Positions 41,791-53,465 are shown, counted from the first letter of the stretch. The stretch is DNA of 64,000 nt from Hermetia illucens (GCF_905115235.1 NC_051849.1:102464849-102528848); one strand, 5' to 3'. Notes: generated by a model from the letters alone, not told the origin. Translations and numbers: made by a program.

Positions 41791-44515
41791 ACTCGACCCA
41801 AGAAATTTCAGTAGCCCAACTGGTAAGACGCCGACATTTTACCACCGTCATTGATTGCAAAGTCGTTCCCCATGAGACCATCGCACCCCAACATCGACCG
41901 TGAGGAACGCACTGGCTCGCGGCGCATCAAATGGTGGCGAAACAAGAAACGATCTCACTCATACGATTGCCAACTATTACAAATGTGGAAGAATCGTAGA
42001 ACCAAATGAAAGACACTATCCACAAAGCGGCCTCTGCAACCCTCGGGGTCAGCAAGCCGGGTAAGCGGTACTACAAATGAGATACTTCTCTTTGAAATGA
42101 TGTTGAAATGAAGGTCCATGAAAAGAAACGCCTCTACCGCAAATTTCTCGACGATAAAACGCCTGCTAATTGGCAAATTTATAAGAAGCAAAGAAAGCGG
42201 TCTCTATCACCTGAGCAAACCATTACAAAAATCTTTACGATAAACTGGACACTGGGGATGGCGAAGGAGATCTGTATCGAGTTGCTAAAACCCGTAACGA
42301 ATGTACACAGGATATCGAACACTTCTGTTGCGTTAATAACAAGAGCGATACTTTGCTTATAACCATCGTGCCGCCACGGATAAGTGGCGAGAATATTTCA
42401 ACTGCGAGCAGATTTCAACTGAAGAATTTGCTCATCCTCTACTTCCACAATCATTGCCGACATTTGGACCAGTTGCACCTGTCAGCGCAACTGGTGCTCC
42501 GGTGTGGCGGGGAGGAAGGCGATGCGGCAACCCTGTCGGCTGAACCAAAACCAAGTGGCCGAAGAGAACCTCCACGTGGTGGCAATCGGAAACGCTGTAT
42601 CGCATTGGCTTGCCGGCCGTGATGCAGTAGGCGAATGCTCCAAGGCTTAATTAGGGCGATCAGACCCGAGTCTGCACGGGGACTCATCTGAAGTGGCTTC
42701 GGCAACGAAATCTTACCAGGGGTATACTAGTACCATCGGAACCGGGGTAGCCCCCGGACTCATATACTTCGGGAGAATTCCTCTCGTATATGAGTACAGC
42801 TCGGTTATTTGCAGTTGGCCCCCTAGTGGGAGCTTCATGGGGGTTGTTGGTGATGCTCACGCAAGAAGAGACTTTCGGGCCTCGGCGTGGTGTTGCGTTT
42901 CAACACGGGTGCCGTACACCTTAGTTCGGTAGAGATTTAGGTAGGTCTTGCATCCACCAGTATGAATGCTAAGCCATGCATTTGGTATAAACTGGTACCG
43001 TTGTTGCTTGTCACAGCGGGGCTCTGATTGTGGTCGCAAAATCAATCCGTGTCTTAAGAAGACCGTAGGATTAAGTCTCCACGATAGGTACCTACGTTAA
43101 AACCCCAAGGACTTAACTGTCAGCGCAACTGAAGTCGAGGAGGCAATAAAACGAATGAAATTGGGGAAACCCACAGGACCTGACGACATCGCATCTGAGC
43201 TCTGGAAAACGAAGAGCTGGAACCCAACACTATGGCTCAGTGAATTCTTTAATCGGGCTATTCATGAAGGAAGAACACCATCTAACTGGCAAGAAAGTAC
43301 CAGCGTTCCAATATGGAAAAAGAAAGGCAGTCCAGCAGAATGTTCAAATTACCGTCGGATCCGATTACTTTCCCATACCATGAAGATTTTTTAACGCATT
43401 CTTGACAACCGTATTCGTGAGATCGTTGAAATAACCGTGAATCAAGCCGGATTTGTCAAAAACTGCGGAACTACTGACGCAATACTCGCTGCGCAGTTAC
43501 TCATGGAGAAACACCGTGAGAAGCATCCCCCTCTTTACATTGCATTTCAGGATCTAGAGAAAGCGTTTGACCGTGTGCCACACGAACACATCTGCTATGC
43601 TTTACGACAACACTTAGTACCAGAAAAACTCGTGCGCTGGGTCCAATTGTTCTACCACGGTCCGAAAAGTAAAGTTCGAAGTATAGCGGGTGTGTCAAAA
43701 CCGCTTCATGTCTCTGTTGGTGTTCATCAAGGAAGCGCCCTCGCACCACTTCTCTTTGTTCTTGTTATGGACACCGTCACACGGAATATCCAACGTCCAG
43801 CGCCCTACACACTGCTTTATCCAGATGATTGTTTTCTTAGCATCTGATAGCAAAAATGATCTCGAGCAACTTGTCCAAAAATGGAATTATCGCCTCAAGC
43901 AACACGGTCTCAGATTGACTCTAAACAAAACTGAATTTTTGACGACCGATCCCCATGAAACAGGCACAATCACTGCCAGCATTTAAATACCTCGGGTCAA
44001 CGCTATCAGCCAATGGAGAACTGCGTTATGAAATTGCTTCACGCATTAACGCAACCTGTATGAAGTGGCGTTCCACAACTGGTGTTCTTTGTGATCGAAA
44101 ATTTACCGCAATGTTGTCCGTCCTGTTGCTCTCTATGGTTCTGAGTGTTGGCCAACTATAAAAGACAATGAACGGCGTCTTGCAGTAATGAAGACGAAGA
44201 TGTTACGGTGGACTAGTGGCGTGACATGTTTTGATCATATCCGAAATGAGGATATCCGCGATCGTTATCGGGTTGCACCGATCGTGGAAAAGTTGCGAGA
44301 GAGGCGTCTTCGATGGTATGGTCACGTAATTCGTTTTAACGAGAATTCACTTGTCAAGATTGGTCTGAACATCGGTGGCTTGATACGCTGGATGGGGATT
44401 TAAAAGCCTCGAGATTGCACTCAGATCAGGCATTCGATGGAGCCAAATGGCGAGACCGATCACGATGTGCCGACCCCGCTTGTGAACGGGACAAAGGCTG
44501 AAGAAAAAGAAGAAC
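41790..44515 (+). mobile_element. RTE-A LINE fossil carrying a nested 623 bp retroposon
   Basis: Best RTE-A copy. It starts in the endonuclease/linker (41860-42360), then EEAIKRMKLGKPTGPDDIAS (about 43140), WQESTSVPIWKKKG, QAGFVKNCGTTDAI, AFQDLEKAFDRVPHEHI (about 43545) and VHQGSALAPLLF. The YADD box appears as YPDD. The thumb is FKYLGSTLSANGELRYEIA, then RLRWYGHVIRFNENS, and the tail ends at 44515. Several frame changes. The nested insert is 42494-43116. Confidence 0.85.
42494..43116 (-). mobile_element. 623 bp retroposon related to the LOA-like 5' region, with 15 bp duplication
   Basis: Inserted in RTE-A. CTGTCAGCGCAACTG occurs at 42479-42493 and 43117-43131. Removing the insert with one copy leaves the RTE frame PTFGPVAPVSATEVEEAIKR intact. 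The outer end (43016-43116) matches 38290-38376. No open frame of interest. It may be a SINE-like or internally deleted LINE derivative; orientation is inferred from the copy at 38 kb. Confidence 0.75.
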
Positions 44516-44582
44516 TGGCAGTTACTCAAAAAAATATAAAAAAACCAAAATTATTTTCCCGCGTGAAATACCAAGGAGGACG

Positions 44583-44760
44583 ATGAAATATTGTTTCGTG
44601 CCTTACTGCACAAATGGCTCCACACAAAACACCCGCAAAAAGCTTTTTTGGCTGTCCGGAAAGGAGATTTTCGGAAGAAGTGGATCGCCATCGTCCGACG
44701 GAATCTAGCTTCTTTGGAGTCAGGTTTACATTGTGAAGATTATTTCAATGTGAGTTAACA
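44583..44760 (+). pseudogene. THAP zinc-finger fragment, probably from a DNA transposon
   Basis: ATG at 44583 opens MKYCFVPYCTNGSTQNTRKK, then after a frame change KKWIAIVRRNLASLESGLHC and EDYF, ending at a gtgagt donor at 44750. C-x4-C, the KKWI tryptophan and the HCEDYF block fit the C2CH THAP DNA-binding domain, but the final zinc ligand is Y rather than H. THAP domains occur at the N-terminus of P-element and Kolobok transposases, so this may be the 5' end of the family seen at 53.9 kb. No catalytic region follows in 44760-45900. Confidence 0.55.
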
Positions 44761-45945
44761 TTTTTTAAGCTTTAACTCCAATCTTAATTGATAATATACG
44801 CTTGCGTTAGAATTTTGAGTCACTATTATTCAAATTCAAATCAAGTCACAAGAGAAGAGAATACCGCAGAATATTCAACGTGCCCAAGGTTTGAATTACG
44901 CTCAGTGTAAACAACTTTCTTTGCTGCTCACAATCTTTCAGAAACGTACGATTCACAATCTTTCAGAAACGTACGTTTTATCGCCGTTCAAGTAAAAATG
45001 TCAGAATTTGCTATATAGCTTGTTACCATGACTGCCAAAACGTAAAGAAATTTCAAGGATTGCGCCTTCACGCATCAATTTTCAACTTTGCTCTTAAAAA
45101 CTGATTGATTACTTGAAAAGTAACAAGTAACAAACACTAAACCGGATGCATTTACGTAGATAAGACTCAAACTACTCCCTCGATGACGTCACCGCGTTTT
45201 CTTTTCGGCCTTGTGAGTATTCAATTTTTAAACTATTCTAATTAACAACTGAACATTCCAAACTGGTTTTTTTAACGGATATGGTAATTTGGCAGGTGAA
45301 ACTACTATTTCGGCGTAAAAAACATTTAGTCATTTTCTAACGCGGGGAGTCTTTTGCACCTAGTCAAGAGTTTCCAAAAACTATTGATTTTGCAATTGGC
45401 GGTGAGCAAGATCGCTCAGACTTAAGGAGACCGACACAATAAGGCTAATACACACTGACAACAAACCCGTTCAGCAATGACAAAATACTGCTTGGTATAA
45501 TATGCGATATAGGTATATATAATATAAACACTATATAAATAAACTACTTGCGTCCAATCTGGAGGCAGCTAATTAGACGCTGCTCTCACCTCTTCCCTGC
45601 AAGCAGCGTAACCGAAATTGCTACAAGCTGGAATGTACTCCCTAATATAAATCCATTAGCACGACGTGGGTAGGAATTATAATTCAGGGCATAAACCGAC
45701 CGAAGCTAATATAAATTTTGTTTGAAAATTGAATTGTCCTGAATATAATTCGTATCCACATCTTATCTAGAGAAACTTGTTGCAACTTAGATCACGCTGC
45801 TCCCAGGGCAGATTTGATGAAGCGTCTAATGAATCGTTTCTATTCTAGACACAACCGCAAGTCCTTTATTTTGAAAATTGGGTGTTAACTCAAGACTGAG
45901 GAGTCCCCGAACAGCAAATAGTGAAAGGAAGTTTCTTCCCAACTG
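44760..45945. other. Unassigned, downstream of the THAP fragment
   Basis: AT-rich, with a local 18 bp direct duplication (CACAATCTTTCAGAAACG at 44930-44970). Might be the intron and interior of the THAP-bearing element, but no transposase motif is visible. Confidence 0.3.
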
Positions 45946-45949
45946 ATTC

Positions 45950-46690
45950 GATCCGCCGTCCGACCAAAGACCCCTTAATTCTCAAACAACTATTATTAAG
46001 TTATGACTGGATTTGTCAATTGGATGTGTTTGTCTACGATATCAGACACGCAAATGGTCACGTCGGTCTCAGGCTACAGACAGACGACTCTGTCAAAGTC
46101 TCTGCCTATGTCGGACAAGTGTCTTCTATCACCCAAACCTTTGGATGAAACTTGGTCTGATATCCCTCCTAAATGGCAAATTTGTCGAATGGATAATCCA
46201 CAATAGGCTACTTCTGATTGCTGAAAACAAAGGTGTTCTTCCTGAAAATCAATGTCTAGGACCGATGTAACTATCCTGGTGGCTAACAAAGCTATAAGAA
46301 ATGTTGCTCAATGGCAATACTCGATGTGAAGAAAGCCTTCAATGCCATGAGATGGAGCTAAACATTAGAAGCCCTAATTGAGTTAGCCGTGCTGAAATAT
46401 CTGGTGCCCATTATTGCCGGCTTCCTAATCGATATACCCCTCTGCTGCGATATAGGTGAAAGACTAAATTCATATTGAATAACATGCATATATGTTAATC
46501 ATATATAATCATTCTGGGGTGGCCTCCATTGAACTCGCGTATGATTTAGGCTGGCAGTTAGTTTAAGCCCTTTTAAGGAGACAGAGATTTGCAATAATGA
46601 AACAGTTTACGATATAAAGTGCTGGTTGGAGAACGCTGGTCTATCGCTCACAGAAAAAGGAAATGATACGAAGGACGTGCACGTTAGGGT
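45950..46690 (+). mobile_element. R1-like LINE RT fragment
   Basis: Plus strand: RLLLIAENKGVLPENQC, MAILDVKKAFNAMRWS, TLEALIELAVLKYLVPII, and further on ETVYDIKCWLENAGLSL near 46600. Same domain order as the copies at 1.8 and 10 kb. Runs into a C fragment. Confidence 0.6.
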
Positions 46691-46779
46691 TATGATTTTT
46701 TGACACTTTTGTCAAATTTTGGATTTCCTCTGTTTGCAATTGATGGACTTTTGTCTATTTATTACATTTCTGTTGTTAT

Positions 46780-47230
46780 TTTTGGTCGTTTTTAAAAAAT
46801 CCCAAAAGATCGATTCACTATTTTTCTATCTGACTATCGCACGCATTCTTTTCCAAAAAAGCTTAACCGATCCAAACGAAATTTGGTGGACAGATGAGAA
46901 GGGGGGAGTTTAAAGGGAGGCTCCCCATACATGCAAAAGGGGAATTTCAAAATTTGTTTCACCGAATATAGTCGTGTTGGGTATGGAAGGTCTCGATTAG
47001 TATTTTCCGAAACTGACATTAGTTTTGGCGTGAATTGTAAAGTGCGCGAGTAAAGAGTCAAAATGTACACACTTAAAGTACAACAACCTAACCCAAAAAT
47101 CGAAAAAAATTAGGCGAAGCGCTTTTGTGAAATCTAGGCCTCAAAATACGTCCCATTCCGATAACTGGTCAAATATGCATCCTAAGCCATGCAAACAATA
47201 TGCTGACGTCATAATTAACGAGAATGTAAA
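46780..47230 (+). mobile_element. C element fragment
   Basis: Shares GGCTCCCCATACATG, the GGTCTCGATTAGTATTTTC block and GAAATCTAGGCCTCAAAATA with the body at 11.4-11.7 kb, in the same order. Confidence 0.65.
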
Positions 47231-47304
47231 GAACGGAAAGTAAAAAGAGAACTGGATGCTTAGAAAAGAGGTATGCTCGGAAGCTAGGGAAAAATGGGCA
47301 GTGG

Positions 47305-47330
47305 AACCCCAACCCCAACCCCAACCCTTG
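47305..47330 (+). repeat. Short (AACCCC)n tandem repeat
   Basis: Nearly four AACCCC units ending ...CCAACCCTTG. Too short to be telomeric. Confidence 0.8.
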
Positions 47331-47564
47331 GTAGATGATGTCTTCCCAACACTACTCCAGAAAGGCTTCGAAATCTTCTTAAAGTCTCGTCTAAGAGTGA
47401 TAAGGGACAGTATAGCCTTGGGAGATACACCAAGGGCATGCAAGCGGACAGAAAAATCTTTCAGACCAATTTGGCGAATATTGTTCTTACTCAAAACGGT
47501 GAAGACAATCAAAGACAATTAGGATATATTAATACAAACGTTTTAATACCCAACCACCTACGTC

Positions 47565-47946
47565 GGCAGCGTCTGAAGAGTTGCCTCTGCCCTGGACGAA
47601 ACCGTTTGTCCTATAATTTTTAATGCTTGGGTGCCATGCCCCAAACGAGGGATCCGCGGACCAAATAAACGTGGGAGTAAGTTGCTCTCCATTTGGTCCG
47701 GTCCAACAACAAGTGGTTGTGGACTTAGGATCCCTCACTTATCCTAAACAATTAATTTAGCTTTAGCCAGCTCAGGCTCAAACTATCGGTTTCTACTGGA
47801 TATAATTTGCACCCTTGGCGTGTTTTCCTAAACATATAAATGGAGCGTTTTCCATCCGATGCCACTCACGGTCACGCTGCTCCCAGGGCAGAGGTGAGGC
47901 AGCGTCTGAAGAGTTGCCTCTGCCCTGGACGAAACCGTTTGTCCTA
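47565..47946 (+). repeat. Two copies of a 49 bp repeat, one within a hairpin
   Basis: Identical 49 bp at 47565-47613 and 47898-47946. In the second copy CCTCTGCCCTGG (47917-47928) pairs perfectly with CCAGGGCAGAGG (47883-47894), loop 22 bp. A third partial copy (CTGCTCCCAGGGCAGA) is at 45800-45820. Probably pieces of an uncharacterised short element. Confidence 0.75.
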
Positions 47947-48079
47947 CAAATTCGATTGTCATGAATACTACTCAACGTTGTCCACAGGGTACTATCACCA
48001 CTTGTGTGGAATACGGTAACTGATGAACCCCTGATGAATTTATTAGGAGAGCTAATAAATTCAAGTTCAAGATTACGGT

Positions 48080-48660
48080 TGCGACAGTGAAAGAATTACT
48101 AGTACTTGGTGCAGAAAGGCGGGCTGCGCATCAACCAAGCCAAAGCCTCCGCAGTACAATTAAGCGTAAGCTTCAAAAACTGGGAACAAGCTTCCCATAA
48201 TGACAGGTGGCAGAGCCTAAATGTTGCTCGACACACCAAACTTTTCCTGCCAGAACCGAACATACATACCGCAAAGTATATCCTGTCGAGAAGCAGGAGG
48301 ACTTGCAGGGGTATTGTGGGCGTTCTGACAGGCTATAATTCACTAGCTTGGCATATGTTCAGAATAGGGATTACTCAAGATGATACGTGTCCCTCCTGTA
48401 ATGAGGAAGCGGAATCCACGGAGCATTTCCTATGTGAATACCCCACCTATGGACGCATCAGGCATCAAATCTTTGGTGCCGATATTCTCCAAATGCGACG
48501 GGTAGCATCACATCCACTAACGAAAATCCTGCGATTCGTTAACGAATCCGGAATATTCCGTTAGACGGGGGAAGCGAGTACAATGGGCCAACACGGTCTG
48601 AGTGCTCAGAAGTTGTAGCTTCTCCCCCACCATACACACACACACACAAGCGTGAGCTTG
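48080..48660 (+). mobile_element. LOA-like LINE 3' end
   Basis: Frame 48106-48564: GGLRINQAKASAVQLSV, NWEQASHNDRWQSLNVARHT, KYILSRSRRTCRGIVGVLTG and DDTCPSCNEEAESTEHFLCE. The CPSC-x7-EHFLCEYP zinc-like motif ends ORF2. The tail is (CA)n near 48645. Same 3' end type as 29.8 and 60.36 kb. Confidence 0.75.
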
Positions 48661-48689
48661 ATAATCTGAGAGTCATTAGATTACATAAC

Positions 48690-49640
48690 ATAGAGGTGTA
48701 ACAATAAGCAGAGGCCAAATATTTGGGAATTATACTAGACCGACTTCCTTACCAGAGAAAAATGAGGATGCACCCGGAAACTACTTTACATATTCAATTC
48801 AATAATAAGGCCAATGCTTATGTATGGGACGGCAATTTGGCAGAAAGAACTGAACTCAGCACAACAAAGAATAGCTTGCGTGAGTGTTAGTGGAACAAAC
48901 AGGACATGCCCAACGGCATCCTTGGAGCTCCTGCTGGGATTAACACGTCTTCATCTTCACATGCAGATTTAGGTAGGCAAGACCACCTTTAGGACATCCA
49001 AGATTATCAGTGAGGTAGGGAGCTGCCTAAATCGAAGGAAAGTTGATATTTTTTCTAGGTGGCATGCACCCCGAATATCCGTTTCAAACAAGTTGGACTA
49101 TCAGGGCAAATAGGAGAGCATGTCAGTGATCTACAGGTTAAACCAGCCACTAATTACCCGATCCACTGTCGAATCTTTCATATCAGATAAAGCGTGCACC
49201 GACGTCATTGGTTCAAGGAAAACGTGCTTTGAACCAACAGGTAGGCACACTAGTATATTCCAGGGGGAAATATAGTCGTAGACAGATGAGCCCCCTTCAA
49301 TCTTCAAAGGGACTAGAGGGAGCATTGCTATCCCAGCCGAAAGTCAAGTGGAGATCAAGGCACTTAAGTCTAACCAGGTAAACTCCAAACTGGTATGGGA
49401 ATGCCTTGAAAGATTTAGCACACTCTGCCCGCACAAAAAGGTCGAGATACTCCAGGTTTCAGGCCATGTTGGGTTAGACTGTTTAATCCCCATCAAGAAA
49501 AGCATCCGGATTATAATGGGAATATCCACTGGTTACTAAACTATCACCTCGGAAAGCTATCAGCCGACACTGGCTGCAGCTTCTATGCAGAAAGTTACGA
49601 AACCTCCATATATATTCTGGTACAATGCCCCACTTGCACA
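48690..49640 (+). mobile_element. LOA-like LINE: RT thumb, RNase H and C-terminus
   Basis: Plus strand: EAKYLGIILDRLPYQ (48710), YVWDGNLAERTELSTT, GTNRTCPTASLELLLGL-like text (48900), VEIKALKSNQVNSKLVWECL (49350) and KKVEILQVSGHVGLD. Runs directly into a reverse-oriented LOA ORF1 at about 49640. Confidence 0.65.
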
Positions 49641-50990
49641 CCCCGAATCTGCCCCTGGTATGCCTATTTCTTTCCTGTTCTGTGGAGCAGGTCCACCTTT
49701 CTGCCCGGTCCTGCCCTCTCAGCCTCTATGGCCTCCCGGATTCCTTCGGGATCTCGGTAGAATTCTCGGTAAATGTGTCTTCCAAAGTATCCTTTCTTAG
49801 TTTCTCCCTGTGCACGTGCGCAGGCATCCTACCAAATCTGTAATTGATGAGGCAGCTACGACGTTTAATTGCCTCCAGGAATCGGTCGTCTACCCAGATC
49901 ATGAGAAATTTGCCTTTGCCCTCCTCTTTACTTCTTAAAACTATCCATATTCGTGTGTAAAGACCCATGTTTTGAGTGAAGAGGAGACTTAGGAGCTTCT
50001 CCGTGTCAATCGCTCGGCTCTGGGAATGTAAACCGTCACCATGTTTACCCCTGTTATGTCATCCGCAGCACATGCTGATAATTCCGTTCGCTTCCACCCT
50101 GTCAATTTGAGAATTATAGTCCTAAGCTTTTACTCCGTGAATATTTTCGGCAGTTTGGTCCGTTGAATGCTCTTTGCTGCGTTAGCATGGTTGATCTTCT
50201 GGCTCCTGAGGAGAGCTACCCTCTTTTGGGGCTAGAATTTAGGTTTCTTGGGAGCATTTCCCTTTTCCGGGCCGCTGCTGCTGCCCGCCCCTCCCCCTTT
50301 CTTGGCTCTGGCTGAGACCTGTTCCGAGCCTTCTCAAGTGCCTCTTCTAGATTCAGGACGTCCTTCAGATAGCGAAGATGCCATTTGACCTGTTTTCTTT
50401 CTGACGTCTGATATGATGATCACAGACGTACCTTTGTTTGGGTGTGGTCTTCGTAGTAAGCCAATGTTGACCTCCACTGCTCCACCACCCAACTTCTCCC
50501 TTCTTCGATGTGGTCACCTGGCTCTCAGTGTTACGGAGATATGTCTTCGAATGATGGGCCACGAGACCCCGCTTTTTTCGTGTTTGATTTTGTGGTTTAT
50601 TTTATTGTATTATTAATATAATCTCCACTAGTATTGGGGTTAGGAAGTCCGCCGTGCCATAGCCCCCCGTAGTACGGTAAGGTCAGCCTTACTCACTGAG
50701 GCGACCAAGTATAAGTGATGCTCCGTTCGAATATAGTCAGTTACCCCCGATTGCAAACTATCCATTGGGCACGGTTCGCATAACACCCTGGATTGGAGGA
50801 GATGTCTTTCGACCCCTCGGTCTAGATCCGCAGCGTTTTGTGAATAGTAGGGTCACCTTGTCCATCACCTACTAACGGTCTTGGTAGACGAGAGGATTGA
50901 CTAGTGGAGAACCACACATTTACCCCAGAGAGAGAAGGCTGTATTCCACATCAGTCTATCCTACAGTCTACTGCTTAACCCCCACTTAAA
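49640..50990 (-). mobile_element. LOA-like LINE 5' region and ORF1, reverse orientation
   Basis: Minus strand: 5' region starting about 50985 (GGATAGACTGATGTGGAATA also at 57440), then ORF1 with KTYLRNTESQVTTSKKGEVG (50540) and DDRFLEAIKRRSCLINYRFG (about 49860). Paralogous to 57415-58440. Confidence 0.65.
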
Positions 50991-51089
50991 ACGAACATGA
51001 ATCATCTTCTAGGTCAATATGTTCACATTTAGTAATAAAAAGAAAGAAACTAATATGCGTCAAATAAATTTGCACATAGCTGTTGAAAT

Positions 51090-51440
51090 TTGTTGTAACT
51101 AAAACGAACAGAACTTTCCGATAGAGCTAATAGTATCATTCCAGCGTACTCTAATGATACGTCGCAGGTGTTGATGAAGGCTTGGAACTTTCGCGTCACA
51201 GTGGGGGTGACACTAGCACAAAACAGTCACAACTTGATCTTGGTGTTGAGATAACCGCATTTCCAGATTTTGGATAATGCAGCGAAAGTATATCTAGCGC
51301 TGATAATGCGTCGGGCAACATCCAGTGATTGATGGCTTACCCAATAATGCCGATAAGAAGGGAGCGATGACCCGTCATGATTGAGATAGTGAGAGACCAA
51401 ACAGGTGTCATCAGATGAATCAAGCCGTCCGAAATTTCCT
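51090..51440 (-). mobile_element. LINE-I family fragment
   Basis: About 300 bp similar to 55640-55760 (cacaacttgatcttggtgtt, GCATTTCCA, TAGCGCTG). Just downstream of the gustatory receptor polyadenylation signal. Confidence 0.5.
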
Positions 51441-51517
51441 TATCCGAGGATTGAACTTTTTTTTGATAACCCCAATAAATTAAAATACAAACCAAACGTT
51501 TGTTAATTATTTAAATT

Positions 51518-51523
51518 TTTATT
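51518..51523 (-). promoter_or_regulatory. Polyadenylation signal AATAAA of the gustatory receptor gene
   Basis: AATAAA on the minus strand about 26 bp downstream of the stop at 51549. Confidence 0.55.
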
Positions 51524-51548
51524 GAGCTACTAAAAAATTGCAATTGTT

Positions 51549-52049
51549 CTACGGCATCCGCGTCGGAATAACAACCCCGGCTGAGCTGCCGGTATAATTC
51601 CCAGTTGTTGCTGAAAGTGTCACAGAGCCCAAATCGAATTGTATTAAAAATATAACGTACGTCGTGAGTGCACTTACTATCTGCAAATAAAAATTAATTC
51701 CCGGATTACAACGAAAACTACTTAAAGAGGCATTAACGACGAAAATAAATTACCGTTCCCAGGAACATCAAATCCAACTCGATCATGCCGCATACAATTG
51801 GAGACCGACTCTGGCCCATCAGTTGTAAAATAAATCGGTTTACCTAAATTGAAAAAATGCTGTGAAAACTGATACATTCAACGTTAGGGGAGTGCTTTTA
51901 TTACCGAAATTTCAGTCTCTTGATTAATCGATTCGATAGCATTCAGTAATCCGCTCGTTTTCGATCTCTGTAAGGTTTGGAAAGAAATGACTTGAGTTGG
52001 TTCCACTTCTACAAACGTTTTCCTTGCAATCGATACCATTTCATCTAAG
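51549..52049 (-). CDS. Gustatory receptor 3' end, three C-terminal exons (partial)
   Basis: Insect seven-helix ligand-gated cation channel of the gustatory receptor family, acting in the plasma membrane of chemosensory neurons. Exons 52049-51905, 51843-51754 and 51680-51549 are separated by introns of 61 and 73 bp, both phase 0. The penultimate exon reads VNRFILQLMGQSRSP then GMIELDLMFLGT; the last starts IVSALTTYVIFLIQFDLG. This contains the TY-x5-QF signature of helix 7, and family members characteristically have phase-0 introns near the 3' end. The exon beginning at 52049 needs two bases from an upstream exon. ORF sequence 52378-52148 (LNYFRSLSITLHCIYLV) looks like an earlier membrane segment, but I found no convincing donor. 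A polyadenylation signal lies at 51518-51523. Confidence 0.8.
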
Positions 52050-52147
52050 CTGTGTCGGGTACGGGGTAATTAATATTTCCCAGAAAAGTGAGTGAAACCA
52101 ATTTATTGGAATATAATGGATCCTTGACTTTCCCGGAAAAACTTGCC

Positions 52148-52378
52148 TTATGAATATATTATTGGGGGAGAAACGTAAGCGTAACTAGAAAGAACTCCTT
52201 TGTAGATAAAAGAAAGAAAGTCAAACACTACATAAAGAGCCACGAGATAAATGCAATGCAATGTAATCGAGAGTGAACGGAAATAATTCAACTTCGAAAA
52301 TTTATTCGTTGCTACCGAGTATGTATCTAGTATTTTTTCAATCAATTCTTGGAATAATCCCTTTCTGTGTGCAAGCAA
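52148..52378 (-). CDS. Possible upstream part of the gustatory receptor gene
   Basis: Open frame with a hydrophobic stretch (SITLHCIYLVALYVVF) preceded by a charged LIEKILDTYS segment. Position and strand fit an internal exon of the gustatory receptor just downstream, but the splice donor joining it to 52049 in the required phase was not identified, and no earlier exon is recognisable. Confidence 0.35.
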   Translation of the reverse strand: MLAHRKGLFQELIEKILDTYSVATNKFSKLNYFRSLSITLHCIYLVALYVVFDFLSFIYKGVLSSYAYVSPPIIYS

Positions 52379-53069
52379 TCATTTACAGAAGAGAAGGATT
52401 ACCATATTTCATATTGCTTCCCTCGGATACCATCTCGAGTTGGTGAGGTAGCCCGTGAAGTTCACTACTACACTAAGAGTATCCAAAAGATTAACATGGA
52501 AGCTACGAATTCGTATTATCCAAGTGATAAAAAGTCACCGATTTCGAATCCACCCGTTCCGTGACGTGGATTTTGGAAGCGTTTTCTTCCTTCGAAATAT
52601 TGCACTTAGTGCCTACTACATAATCAGCCAGACAGAAGAGTAGCAACTCTGATAATGCGGGAAACTGGTAATAATCGGGGTGACCACACGATATTATTAC
52701 CTAAATCTTATGGAAAATAGAAGAGGTAAGAAAGGCAGAAGGAATCTTGAACCACTAAGGAAAAGGGACTGTAAGCTAAATTGTGTCTGTCAAAACCTTT
52801 TCTTGCACCCCTAGAAAGAAAAGTGCAAGAAAGAGAAGCTAATGGTTTAAAAGCAACTGGTCTAATAACAGTATGTGAAATTGGTTTCTCCAGGACCAGA
52901 CCCAGTAAATCTGGGAAAGCTTCCAGTCGGCAGCACAGAAAGGCACTGCAAAGAAAGGCGATATTCCTTCGGAATGAGGACTTGAGCGTACCTATAATAC
53001 CAGTTGTTTCAATGTCCAAAGAAATCGGATGTAAGAAAACAGAATTTTCGTTGGTAAGTCAGACCTTCC

Positions 53070-53465
53070 GCGAACTCTTGGCCGCGTTCGGGAGAAGAAT
53101 CCTCCGAAGAATTTTTGGCCCCCTACATGAGGATGGGCGATTCCGTAGACTACACAATGACGAAATCTATGAGCGATACCATGACCGTCCGGTTGTGGAT
53201 AAAATCCGGCTACGGTGAGCGGATCACTTAATCCGTATGGATGGGGATGATCTCCACCCGGAAAGTCTATAAGGGTAATATCTATGGCAGAAAAAGAAGA
53301 CGAGGCAGACCCTGCCTAAGATGGAGCGATGGCGTAGGTCAGGACGCCAGACAGCTTTTAGGGATATCGAATTGGTGGACCTCGGCGCAAAACCGGGATG
53401 TCTGGAGTTCTTATTAAGCAGGCCTAGACGGGATACCGGTTGTTGCGCCGTTGATGATGATGATG
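53070..53465 (+). mobile_element. 5'-truncated RTE-B insertion in LOA-like LINE
   Basis: 396 bp, again starting in the LLAAFGRRILRRIFGPLHED block and ending in (GAT)n. Flanked by a 14 bp duplication AAGTCAGACCTTCC at 53056-53069 and 53466-53479. Highly similar to the copy at 27.8 kb, so the two are probably close in age. Confidence 0.88.

Noticed and set aside
47305-47330. (AACCCC)n as a telomere relic
   Set aside because: Fewer than four units, not an insect-type telomere repeat, and in the middle of LINE debris.
52455-52643. Plus-strand 62-residue frame near the gustatory receptor
   Set aside because: Shares a short block (CACTAAGAGTATCCAAAA) with 21820-21840, so it is repeat-derived, with no coding evidence.
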